In this document: positions 47,015-55,982 of the stretch, in pieces
How the letters are laid out: each line of letters opens with the position of its first letter
How positions within the stretch are numbered: the first letter of the stretch is position 1
NCBI GenBank assembly: GCA_965220305.1
Contig: OZ244817.1
Location: 372,001-436,000, forward strand
Source of the DNA: G965220305 sp965220305
GTDB lineage: Bacteria > Chloroflexota > Dehalococcoidia > Lucifugimonadales > UBA3495
Direction of reading: 5' to 3'
Length of the DNA: 64,000 nucleotides
Notes under the pieces: generated by a model
Told to the model about the DNA's origin: nothing
The model's input: only the letters and a program-made list of their open reading frames with translations
Databases searched by the model: none
Position numbers and translations under genes: made by a program

Positions 47015-48187
47015 ATGAAGATACCATCTGACTACAAGGCGGGCTACGAGAAAGCCCGCGCGGTTGCGCCAGAAATGGCCGACAACTACATCGCCCACAC
47101 CCTCATTGGAGACCCCGAGGGCGATGCGCTTATGGAAGAGCTCAAGGATATGGGCCAGCATGGATCGTCTCGGTTCATCAGCATGGCTATGGAAAACATC
47201 GACGGCCCGGAGCTGCGGGACGCGCCCTCCTCGCTGGTCAAGTTCATTCAAGGCATGCACCCTCCGCCGGACTGGGTTGACTGAACTGAATTTATGCCGG
47301 GTGTCCGCGCTTTCCACAGGAACACCAGGCTGGTTTTGGCGGCGTTCGTACTAGCATCAATAGAAGGGTTCACCACGAATATCAGCCGGTCCTTCAACCT
47401 CACGGGACGTGTTAGGGACAAGGGTGTCAGACGCTTGGGCCAGAACAATCGCTTCATCACCGAGATATTCTGGCCCGGCGGCTTAGAAAGACACGGCGAT
47501 GGATGGAAGATGTCGGTCTGGCTCCGGCTCATGCACGCGCAAATCCGTGGCCTGCTGTCGGAATCTGATGAGTGGGATACCGAGGCATGGGGCATCCCGC
47601 TGAACCAGGCGCACATGGGCTATGCGTTAACCACTTTTTCTGTCCGAATGCTGGAGTACATGAAAGGACTGGGCGCAGTGTACAATGCAGAAGAGCGCAA
47701 GAGTTTCGTTGCGGTCTGGCGCTACGCCGGCCACCTGATGGGCATTCCTGAAAAGATTTTGTTTCGGGACGAAGTGGAAGCCAAGCAGCTATTTGACATA
47801 GCCATGCTTTGTGAACCCTTCGGTAGTGACGATTCCATCATCATGACCAATGGCGCCATAAATTCTGCTCCAGTAGTTGCAGGGATCACCAATACCCACC
47901 AACGGAGAGAACTGGCAAAGTACATGTACAAGGTTTCGCGGGCATTCCTAGGAGACGAAGTTGCCGATGGAATGAGATTTCCTCCGAGTTCGACCTTTGG
48001 AGTGATAGCGTTGTTCAGGATGCGAGAGCGTTTTTACCGTATCAGAAACAAATGTCTGCCGAATTTCAGCAAAGTACACGCGTTCACAGCTTTCTCGCTC
48101 CTGCTTCAGAACGCGACGTTTGACGAATCAGGAATCAGCTACAGATGGCCTGATCACGTATACGCAGAAGAGTCCAGCGAGTTTTAG
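47015..48187 (+). pseudogene. DUF2236 / MpaB-like oxygenase gene with in-frame TGA
   Basis: Heme-dependent oxygenase-like family (latex clearing protein, MpaB). The first part (47015-47284) has NYIAHTLIGDPEGDALMEEL and a tail PPPDWVD. A TGA at 47282-47284 follows, and the same frame continues with GVRAFHRNTRLVLAAF, RLMHAQIRG (conserved His), GIPLNQAHMGYALTTFSVRML and HLMGIPEKIL. The two halves add to about 390 codons, the family length, and only this stop interrupts them. A nonsense mutation or sequence error fits better than selenocysteine, since no SECIS-like hairpin stands out and the family has none. Confidence 0.78.
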
Positions 48188-48320
48188 GACGCAGACGGAA
48201 TAGGTCCAGCCGGCAGCTCCTTTAACCTGGGGAACTAGAGACCGCGGCCAGCGTCCCAAGTGTGGGGGGGTTACCTGCCCATGTCCGCCTATCGGCGTAT
48301 CGCATCGGTTCGGCAGGTGT

Positions 48321-49145
48321 ATGACATCGCCACAGACGACTCCCTCTTTGCCCTACGAAGGCAGCTTACTCCAAAGGAACACTCCACCATTTTGGCAGGA
48401 TTACGGGAGTTTCTCCCATCCCCTGGGGACGGACCGCATGGGGCGGGACGTCTGGAGCAGACTGGGTTACGGCACCCGGATGTCTCTCGCTGTTGCCCTG
48501 GGCGCCCTGTCCGTCGGTGGGGTGTTGGGGGCTACCCTCGGCTTCGTCTTAGCGCACTGTCGCGGCCCCTGGGGTAGCCTTTTGAGAATCACCTTCCCCT
48601 GGTACGCTACGATAATTTTGAACATTGTAGCGATATGTGTGGTTGTATTGATAATAACTGTAATCGGGACGAGCTTTATCAACCTGATTATAGCCCTGGG
48701 GCTGGCCACCTGGCCCAGGTACGTCAAGTCCGCTTACGCCAAGGTGAAGTGCCTCCCAACCTTAACACTTCGTTGCCCGGGCAATGAAACCGAGCACTCG
48801 ACTGCCGAATCAGCAGCCGACGCCTCGACCAATAGAGTTACACCGCTGGCGACTCTAGTCCCGTTACAATTGGGATTTCTGGTCATTGCGGAGTCCATTT
48901 TGAGCTTCCTCGGTTTCGGAGTGCCTCCTCCAACGCCTTCCTTGGGGTCAATGCTAGCGTCGGGCCGCGCCGACATCGTGAGTTCCTCGTGGGTTTCCAC
49001 TATTCCAGAGGGGCAGCCATAATGCTGCTGGTCATCAGCTTTTATATGCTGGGACACCGGCGCCGGGACCGCCTCAACCTCAAGACGGTCAAGAAAGGGA
49101 CTATCCCGTCGCCAGATGGCTCCACCGGGCCCTGTCCCAGCGGAT
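48321..49145 (+). pseudogene. Decayed OppC/DppC-type ABC permease
   Basis: Recognisable pieces: HPLGTDRMGRDVWSRLGYGTRMSLAVA, then ATLGFVLAHCRG, then LGFLVIAESILSFLGFGVPPPTPSLGSMLASGR, and a last piece in another frame (MLLVISFYMLGHRRRDRLN). These are the N-terminal and C-terminal signatures of a dipeptide/oligopeptide inner-membrane permease. The EAA loop between them has become unrelated sequence. No other opp genes lie nearby. Confidence 0.75.
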
Positions 49146-49580
49146 GATGCCTTAGGCGTCAGCTAGCCATGACCACCTCGGTAGTGCCCAAAACGGGCCA
49201 CCACCTCCTGTTGGAAGAGGTGGTGGTGGGCGCAATCGCTTGATGAAGCACATTTTTGGCAAAGGCGGAGATGCCGCATGAGACCTTAAGAACAGCGGAT
49301 ACGTTGAAATCTTGACCGCCTGCCGAAGTGGGAGAGAAGCCGATAGAGCGGCTGGTCGATGAAACATTGAACAAGTCGATCACTCGATCCTGTCCTAACA
49401 GGGGGGTCCACCTCAGTACTGAATGGCCGACCAAACTGGACAAAATTGAGGGCCTTTCTTTTGCAGTTAAGGCTGGTCTTGTAGCTACGAGGCTTGCGAC
49501 TCCTTCACGTGGTCTCCGCTTTAAAACCGCACGGGCTTGGCGGACGTAAAGTAGTTTGTAACTTCCCCTAGGACGACGAG
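49146..49580. other. Intergenic with hairpin and IS-end-like repeat
   Basis: A strong stem (49198-49207 with 49217-49226, CCACCACCTC and complement) lies at 49.2 kb without a clear T tract. Near 49,428 stands ACCAAACTGGACAAAATTG, a copy of the dispersed IS3-end-like repeat. No gene is seen. Confidence 0.45.
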
Positions 49581-50621
49581 ATGGCGCATCCTTGGGCCAA
49601 CGTTTTCATCCTGATCGTGGGCGGCCTTTCCCTGTTGACCGGCTTCTTGGGGCTCATTGGAGGCTCTCCCGACTGGACTATTGCCCTCCATGTACACCGC
49701 ATTTCCGGGTTTGCCCTCGCGGCGCTGCTCCTCTGGAAGGTCCGCAATGTCCTAATACCGCTGACCAACAGGGGCCTGTGGAAACGAAAACCTGCTCTGC
49801 TTCTTGGTTCCATAGCCATATTTCTGTTGCTGCTTACCGCTCTTACCCTGGGGATAGGTTGGAGCTACGGCGGCTACTTCGCATACCTGGGAATCAGCGG
49901 GGTAAGCTGGCACATATACTTGTCCCTTTTGCTTGCCCCCTTCGTGGCGTGGCATACCTTCACCCACTCCTGGACCCTGCACCCCCGTTTCTGGGTCGAA
50001 CGGCGGTCCTTTATAAGACTCGCCGGACTCACCATTGCCGGCATCGCTCTGTGGCGCGCGGGGGAGGTTGCAGCCGATGTCTTAGAACTTCCCGGGGAGA
50101 ACAGGCGATTTACCGGGTCATACGAGCGGGGGAGCTTCGCCGGCAACGCCTTTCCAACCACGTCCTGGTTGAACGACGACCCGGACCCGGTCAACGAGGA
50201 TGTCTGGCGTTTGAATGTTTCGGGACTGGTCCGGCGTGACTTGGTCCTTAAGTTGGCAGACCTGACCCGGAGCCGTGAAAAGGTCACCGCCCTTCTGGAC
50301 TGCACCGGCGGTTGGCATTCCACCCAGGAATGGGAGGGAATGCCCTTGAAGGACGTCTTGCAATCTGCGGGAGTGGAGTCCGGAGCCGGCAGTGTCACCG
50401 TGCGCTCCGTGACGGGTTACCAGCGAAGGTTCTCACTAAAGGAAACCGATGAATATATATTGGCCACCCACGTCAGCGGTGAGCCAATCTCTCATGGACA
50501 CGGCTTCCCGGCGCGGTTGGCGGCCCCCGGCAAACGCGGGTTCGAGTGGGTAAAGTGGGTGGACTCCATTTACGTAAACGACACTGGGAAATGGTGGCAA
50601 CCGCCCTTTCCCCTGACGTAA
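49581..50621 (+). CDS. Membrane-anchored molybdopterin (sulfite-oxidase-type) oxidoreductase
   Basis: 346 residues. The N-terminal 145 residues form about four membrane helices with His in HVHRIS and WHTFTHSW, like a cytochrome b561-type heme domain. Residues about 175-346 form the sulfite-oxidase/YedY fold: LLDCTGGWHSTQEW carries the Mo-binding Cys, then VTGYQRRFSL and HGHGFPARL(AAPGKRGFEWVKW). Fusion of the Mo enzyme with its membrane electron partner recalls MsrPQ in one chain. Substrate unknown. ATG start. Confidence 0.85.
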   Translation: MAHPWANVFILIVGGLSLLTGFLGLIGGSPDWTIALHVHRISGFALAALLLWKVRNVLIPLTNRGLWKRKPALLLGSIAIFLLLLTALTLGIGWSYGGYFAYLGISGVSWHIYLSLLLAPFVAWHTFTHSWTLHPRFWVERRSFIRLAGLTIAGIALWRAGEVAADVLELPGENRRFTGSYERGSFAGNAFPTTSWLNDDPDPVNEDVWRLNVSGLVRRDLVLKLADLTRSREKVTALLDCTGGWHSTQEWEGMPLKDVLQSAGVESGAGSVTVRSVTGYQRRFSLKETDEYILATHVSGEPISHGHGFPARLAAPGKRGFEWVKWVDSIYVNDTGKWWQPPFPLT

Positions 50622-50824
50622 GCCGATGCTATAACTTCACCGGCGGGCCGTTGGCGCTTTGGTTAGGCCAGAGACTCGTGAAGGCTTACCCGGGGTTGCC
50701 CAACCTATCCCCTGCATCACAACCTCCCACCGAAAAGTTCGTTGGGCTGTCTGATTAGGCCCAACAGGTCGTCCAAGTCAGCCATCTGTTGTCCTCCGGA
50801 AGATTGTCAGTGTTTTCTCCGGGG

Positions 50825-52585
50825 CTAGAAACCGACGGCGTACGCCTCGCACCGCGGGTCCGCACCGCCCTGCAGCACCTTGGTCTCCGGGTTGCGAGTG
50901 ATGACACAGTATAAGGCTGAACCCTCCCACCAATCTGGATACTTCTCTATTGTGTGGCCCTTCCGTCGTAATTCTTCGGCCACTTCATCGGAAATACGGC
51001 CTTCCAACCGCAGCATTCCGGGCTCATATTTTGAGGCCCAGTTGGAACTGGGGAAGTTATAGCTGTAGAAGCGGGGTTCCTCCACGGCCTCTTGAGGGTC
51101 GCGGCCAAATTCCAAGACGTTCAGCAACAGTTGCAGGGTGCCTTGCGGGATATGGTCGCCGCCGTGAGCGCCAAGGGCCATCACGGGCTCGCCGTCGCGC
51201 AACACGAGAGCAGGCGCGGGAGTGAGCCTGGGCCGCTTGCCCCCGGCGACCGATGCCGGATGGCCTTCCGTCAGCTTGGACTGGGAGCCTCGCAATGAGA
51301 ACGCCAGGCCGGTGCCCGGAATTATTGGCCCGCCGTTCTTGGTGCCCTCGCTGGGGGTGCTGGAGAAGATGTTTCCATCCCGGTCGATTACGGCGAAATA
51401 AGAAGTCCCGCCGCCGCTGACTCCGGCCGTGCCAACCGGGACCGCCGCCTCTCTGGGGGACTGCGGGGCGCCGTCGATAGTCGCCTTTCCGTTTCGCGGG
51501 TCTCCCGCGGGGGGCGTGCCCGGCCAAGCCAGGTCCGGGTCTATTAGAGACCGACGCTTAGCCAGGTATTCTTCCGCCAGCATTTCATTGATTGGCACGT
51601 CCACGAAGTCCGGGTCTCCCACGTACTGCTCCCGGTCGGCAAAGGCCAAATTCAAGGCCTGATTCACCGTATGGATGTACTCGGCGGAATTGTGGCCCAT
51701 GGATGCCAGGTTGTACCCTTCAAGAACCTTGAGGGCTTGGGGGAACGTCGGTCCCTGGCCCCACGGCCCGGTGCTGTAGACGTCGTAGCCTTTGTAATTT
51801 ACCGTCACGGGCGGAGCCACTTGGACATGATACCGGGCCAGGTCTTCCTCGGTGAGGAGACCCCCCATCTCCCGGTTGTATGCAGCAATCTTGCGGCCAA
51901 GTTCACCGGTGTAGATGTAGTCTCTGGCCGCCTTGAGCGCGGCCTCCCGCCCTTTCCCGGCGTTGGAAGCCTCCACATCCGCGATTTTGGACAAGGTGGC
52001 AGCCAAGTCCTTTTGATAGAACATCTCCCCCTGCTTGGGGGCGCGGCCGCCAGGCAGGTAAATTTCGGCGGTTGACGGGTGGGCGTTGTACTGGTCGAAG
52101 GCGGTCTTGAACCGGCCGGCCAGGTAACGGAACATGGGGAAACCGTTTCCAGCCAGGTCGATGGCCGCGGCCGCCACCTGTCCGAAGGTCATCGTGCCAA
52201 ACTTGGACAGAGACGTTAGCCACGAATCGGCGGCGGCCGGCGTTAAGGACGAGAGAACCCCGGTCGGAATCTTTCCGCCGTGGCTTTTTTGGAAGTACTC
52301 GACCGATGCGGCCTTGGGCCAGACCCCGAGCCCGTCAATAGTGGTAACCTCTTTCCGGTCTGACAGGTATATCACCGTGGGCGCCACGCCCAAGAAGCTG
52401 CAATCATCGACATGCACCACGTTCAACGCCAGGCCAACGGCCACTCCAGCGTCAATCGCGTTGCCACCGTTTTTCAGGACTTCCAAACCGGCCATGGCGG
52501 CACTGGGATGGCTGGCTACAACCATTCCGTTGACGCCCTGCATCAATGGACGAAGACTGGTTAGCGTGGTCCCTTTGACAGGCAT
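50825..52585 (-). CDS. Gamma-glutamyltransferase family protein
   Basis: Ntn-hydrolase of about 586 residues that cleaves itself into two chains. SHPSAAMAGLEVLKNGGNAIDAGVA opens the large chain, GGTSYFAVIDRDGN contains the Thr nucleophile that starts the small chain, and SKLTEGHPAS with PALVLRDGEPVMALGAHGGD follows. No signal peptide is visible, so it is probably cytosolic, unlike classic GGT. ATG at 52585 is chosen because GGAGG stands nine bases before it; the longer frame to 52741 lacks a site. Substrate may be glutathione or another gamma-glutamyl compound. Confidence 0.9.
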   Translation of the reverse strand: MPVKGTTLTSLRPLMQGVNGMVVASHPSAAMAGLEVLKNGGNAIDAGVAVGLALNVVHVDDCSFLGVAPTVIYLSDRKEVTTIDGLGVWPKAASVEYFQKSHGGKIPTGVLSSLTPAAADSWLTSLSKFGTMTFGQVAAAAIDLAGNGFPMFRYLAGRFKTAFDQYNAHPSTAEIYLPGGRAPKQGEMFYQKDLAATLSKIADVEASNAGKGREAALKAARDYIYTGELGRKIAAYNREMGGLLTEEDLARYHVQVAPPVTVNYKGYDVYSTGPWGQGPTFPQALKVLEGYNLASMGHNSAEYIHTVNQALNLAFADREQYVGDPDFVDVPINEMLAEEYLAKRRSLIDPDLAWPGTPPAGDPRNGKATIDGAPQSPREAAVPVGTAGVSGGGTSYFAVIDRDGNIFSSTPSEGTKNGGPIIPGTGLAFSLRGSQSKLTEGHPASVAGGKRPRLTPAPALVLRDGEPVMALGAHGGDHIPQGTLQLLLNVLEFGRDPQEAVEEPRFYSYNFPSSNWASKYEPGMLRLEGRISDEVAEELRRKGHTIEKYPDWWEGSALYCVITRNPETKVLQGGADPRCEAYAVGF

Positions 52586-53001
52586 TTTTAGGCCTCCGAA
52601 TGAAGGATATTTGCATCTTTGGTCTGGCACAGGTCCGGACCAGACTTCTCCGGCCGTTTGGTCTATGAAGCTTCCGGGGAAGGCATGGAATTGGTAGACA
52701 TCAGCTAAATTGGCCGCAAGGCCCAGGTGGTCTTGCCCCATTTTCCGTGCCCGCGATACTCCGAATTTTACAGGTCAATGCGCCGTGGGTGCAAATGCAC
52801 CAAACTCCCTGGGGCACAGGCTTCCCGATGCACTGTGGGGCATCCACCCATTGTAGTGTTTCCGCCAAGGTCCTACCTTCTCCTCGGCATTCGTCCGAAG
52901 ACTCTTTGATGGAAGGGTGGCAAGTCTTCCATCAAGCCCCGTAACAACCGGCGGCCATTTGGCGGCTCAAGTTCACGGGTGACCTTGGGCTTCATGGCTC
53001 C
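52586..53001. other. Intergenic stretch
   Basis: About 415 bases between the GGT start and the small hypothetical gene. Short frames look random; I see no RNA gene or repeat. Confidence 0.35.
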
Positions 53002-53361
53002 TCACTCCTTTTCGGCGAACGCCTCACCTACCTTAAGGACGCTCAAAGTCGCGTGTTTCAAGTATGTCGCCTGTATAACGTAATTTGGAAAACTATTTTT
53101 CTCAAATATGTACCGCCATTGTTCAATAGCCATATCGCAGGTCTCGAATACTTTGTCAACGGTCTCCCACCCCTCTTTGGGTGCCCCCACCTGGTTCCGG
53201 TATTCGTCCCTGACTGCCTGCTTTAGCTGAGGGGACAGCCAGTTGAACCAGTCAAACAGGGCATGGACATTCTTTGCCGGGACCTTATTTTCCTGCTCCC
53301 AAAGCCATTTAAGGGCCAGTTCCGCCGCCAATGCCACCAAGACAACCCGGCCCTGGTACAT
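53002..53361 (-). CDS. Hypothetical HEPN-like helical protein, perhaps 5'-truncated
   Basis: About 119 residues, all helical: GRVVLVALAAELALKWLWEQ, then PQLKQAVRDEYR, WETVDKVFETCDMAIEQWRYIFE. The pattern is like HEPN-type or abortive-infection-associated helical bundles, but the RNase motif RxxxxH is not present, so the link is weak. ATG at 53361 (TTG two codons earlier). An in-frame stop lies just upstream, and a neighbouring frame hints at a longer original N-terminus. IS5 lies 110 bases upstream. Confidence 0.45.
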   Translation of the reverse strand: MYQGRVVLVALAAELALKWLWEQENKVPAKNVHALFDWFNWLSPQLKQAVRDEYRNQVGAPKEGWETVDKVFETCDMAIEQWRYIFEKNSFPNYVIQATYLKHATLSVLKVGEAFAEKE

Positions 53362-53472
53362 TCCCAAAGGAATCCAGATAATCTATAGGAATTCTGTGGT
53401 CAAACATTTCAGGACTACCTTGCGAGACAAGTATCCCCAAAACTGGGAAGCCATCCTTCAGAAGCCGTTTGC

Positions 53473-54346
53473 TAGGGGGTGTCGTCAAAATGGTGATAGG
53501 GTGGTAAATTACTGGAAATGGGGAGAGTGTGGAAGGTGGGGGTATGACGGCAGCGCACCGGCGCCACGATATGACCGATGACGTTTGGGAGCGGTTGAGG
53601 CCGCATTTGCCCGGAGGAGAAGGCAAGAGAGGCCGACCGGCCCATGACAACCGGCGGTTTATCGACTCCGTGTGCTGGATACTGCGCACCGGCGCTCCTT
53701 GGCGCGATTTGCCCCCAGACTAGGGAGACTGGAAGAACACCCACCGGCCCCCCCGGTCAAGCCGGGGGGCTAAAGGCTTCTGCCGCTGGCGGGACCGGGG
53801 GGTGTGGGCTGGGCTGTTGGAGGCGGTGATAGATGACCCTGATTTCGAGTGGCTGATGATAGACGCCAGCTATATCAAGGCCCATCCCCACAGCGCCGAC
53901 GCCCAGGGCGGAAATCAGTCCATTGCCCGCACTAAAGGGGGCTGAACAGCAAGCTGCACCTGGCGGTGGACTCTCACGGAATGCCGGTAAGGCTGGCGGT
54001 GACCGAGGGTACGGTTGCCGCCTGCTCCCAGGCTTTGCCTCTGATTGAGGGCATAGAAGCGGAGTGCCTGCTGGCGGACAAAGCCTATGACACCAATGAA
54101 ATCATAGCCACCGTCCGGGAATTGGGAATGGACCCGGTGATACCACCCAAAAGCAACCGGAGAGAAAAGCGGGACTATGACCGGGCGCTGTACAAGCTGC
54201 GGCACCTGGTGGAGAACGGATTCCTGGAATTCAAGCAGTGGCGCGGGGTGGCGACCCGTTATGCCAAGAGAACGGCGTCGTATTTGGCCATCTGCCAACT
54301 CCGGGCAGTGATGGTCTGGAGCAAACTCTTTTGACGACACCCCCTA
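53473..54346 (+). mobile_element. IS5-family element (IS427-like)
   Basis: Perfect 18-base inverted ends TAGGGGGTGTCGTCAAAA (53473-53490) and complement (54329-54346), which include a TA duplication. It holds a broken transposase gene on the plus strand. Its right end contains the CTAG into which the IS701 element is inserted. Confidence 0.88.
53544..54334 (+). pseudogene. IS5-family transposase, interrupted
   Basis: First part: MTAAHRRHDMTDDVWERL then RRFIDSVCWILRTGAPWRDLPPD. A TAG at 53721 and a roughly 25-base palindromic insertion (CCCCCCCGG...CCGGGGGG, near 53747-53771) break it. It resumes with FCRWRDRG, WLMIDASYIKAHP (catalytic Asp), then after a shift at a G5 run, LHLAVDSHGMPVRLAVTEG, LLADKAYDTNEI (Asp) and EFKQWRGVATRYAK (Glu region). 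The shift near TKGG may be normal frameshifting in the family, but the stop and insertion are not. Confidence 0.8.
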
Positions 54347-55778
54347 GTACTACAGTCGCAGATAATTTCGGGTAGAATGAAGCTACTGTAGCCAGCGGGT
54401 GAGGTGAGGTGTTGGTTGGGGAGAGGGTTGATGTGTTGGAAGCGGCCCGGTGGGCCAAGGGTATCGAGGAAGTTCACGGGCGCATTGGGGCACGGTTCTA
54501 CCGGTCGGAGCCCCGCCAGCGGGCGCTGTCCTATCTGAAGGGACTGCTCAGTCCAGTGGAGCGCAAGAACGGGTGGCAGTTGGCGGAGCAGGCGGGGGAT
54601 GACACGCCCGACGGGGTGCAGCGCCTGTTGTACAACTACGTTTGGGACGCGGACCTGGTTCGGGATGATCTCCGGGACTACGTAGTGGAGCATCTGGGCG
54701 ACGCTGACGGGGTGCTGGTGGTGGACGAGACGGGGTTTCTGAAGAAGGGTAGCAAGTCGGTGGGAGTGCAGCGGCAGTACAGTGGGACGGCGGGTCGGAT
54801 AGAGACTTGCCAGATAGGAGTATTCCTGACCTACGCCACCAGGGATGGCAGAGTCCTGCTGGACCGGGAGTTGTACCTGCCCCAGGTGTGGGCCGAAGAC
54901 GAAGAACGCCGTCAGGAGGCTGGGGTGCCGGAGGAAGTAGCCTTCCAAACCAAGCCACAACTGTCCCAGAGGATGCTGGAACGGGCGGTGGAGTCTGGAG
55001 TCCCCTTCGGTTGGGTCGCTGGAGACGTGGTCTACGGCAGTGACCGGCAGTTGCGGCGGTGGCTGGAGCAGCAGGAAATACCCCATGTGCTGGCGGTCAA
55101 GAGCAACGAGAAGCTGTGGACCTGGACGGAGGAAGGACCGAGACAGGTGCGGGCGGACCGGTTGGCGTCCCAGGTGGATGAATCGGGCTGGGTCCGGCTC
55201 AGCGCGGGAGATGGCGCCAAGGGTCCGCGGGTCTACGACTGGACCCTGGTGGAGATCCGGCCCCTAAAGGAGCCTGGCAAGGGGTACTGGCTTTTGGTTC
55301 GCCGCAGCATAGCCCAGCCTGAAGAGTTGGCCTGGTACGTCTGCTTCGGCCCTGGGGAAACAAGCCTGGAAGAACTGGTGAGGGTAGCAGGTATTCGGTG
55401 GACCATTGAAGAGTGTTTTGAGGAGGCCAAGGGGCAGGTGGGGCTGGACCAGTATGAAGTGCGGAAATGGGAGGGCTGGTACCGGCATATCACCCTGGCC
55501 ATGCTGGCCCACGCCTATCTGGCGGTAGTCCGGCATCAGGCCAACGCCTGCACGGAGGGCAAAAAAGGGGAGATCCAGCCTGGGCTGAATCCCTGATACC
55601 GTTGACGGTTCCCGAGGTACGCCGACTGCTGTACCGGTTGATCTGGCAGCCCAGGCCATCGGCCAAATCAGTGCTGGCCTGGTCCCACTGGAGACGGCGC
55701 CACCAGGCCAGGGCCCGCCACTGCCACTACCAACGTCGCCTGATCCACCTCAGCCTATATGTGCGACTGTAGTACTAG
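54344..55778 (+). mobile_element. IS701-family element, CTAG target duplication
   Basis: Inverted ends TACTACAGTCGCA at 54348 and its complement ending at 55774, flanked by CTAG on both sides (54344-54347 and 55775-55778), which fits the YTAR rule of IS701. The left CTAG overlaps the last bases of the IS5 element, so IS701 came second. Confidence 0.88.
54409..55772 (+). pseudogene. IS701-family DDE transposase with frameshift near the C-terminus
   Basis: VLVVDETGFLKKGSKSVGVQRQYSG holds the first Asp; VAGDVVYGSDRQLRRWL the second; RVAGIRWTIEECFEEAKGQ the Glu. The first frame ends at 55596 after HQANACTEGKKG. Another frame then gives ESLIPLTVPEVRRLLYRL and SHWRRRHQARARHCHYQRR, the normal family tail, ending 55772. 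The shift is in an A6G4 run, where one G seems missing. This may be a real mutation or a homopolymer sequence error. Confidence 0.82.
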
Positions 55779-55982
55779 CAAGGTTCTTCAAATTGTCGGA
55801 GTAGACCTACCCTCAATGTTGCCTGTCCAGGCCAATCCCCGTGTCTCTGACGGAATGGGAGAAACAGCGAAATTAGAGAACTGGAATTTGCCGTGTCCAA
55901 CTCAAGCGTTCTAGGTACGGCGCGGCGACTTAGAAGTCGGCGTTGCTCGAGTTACTTTGGGACGCGCCTGATGGCGGGCACC

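Noticed and set aside
47282..47284. TGA as selenocysteine codon in the DUF2236 gene
   Set aside because: The family has no known selenocysteine and no clear SECIS-like hairpin follows; a nonsense change is simpler.
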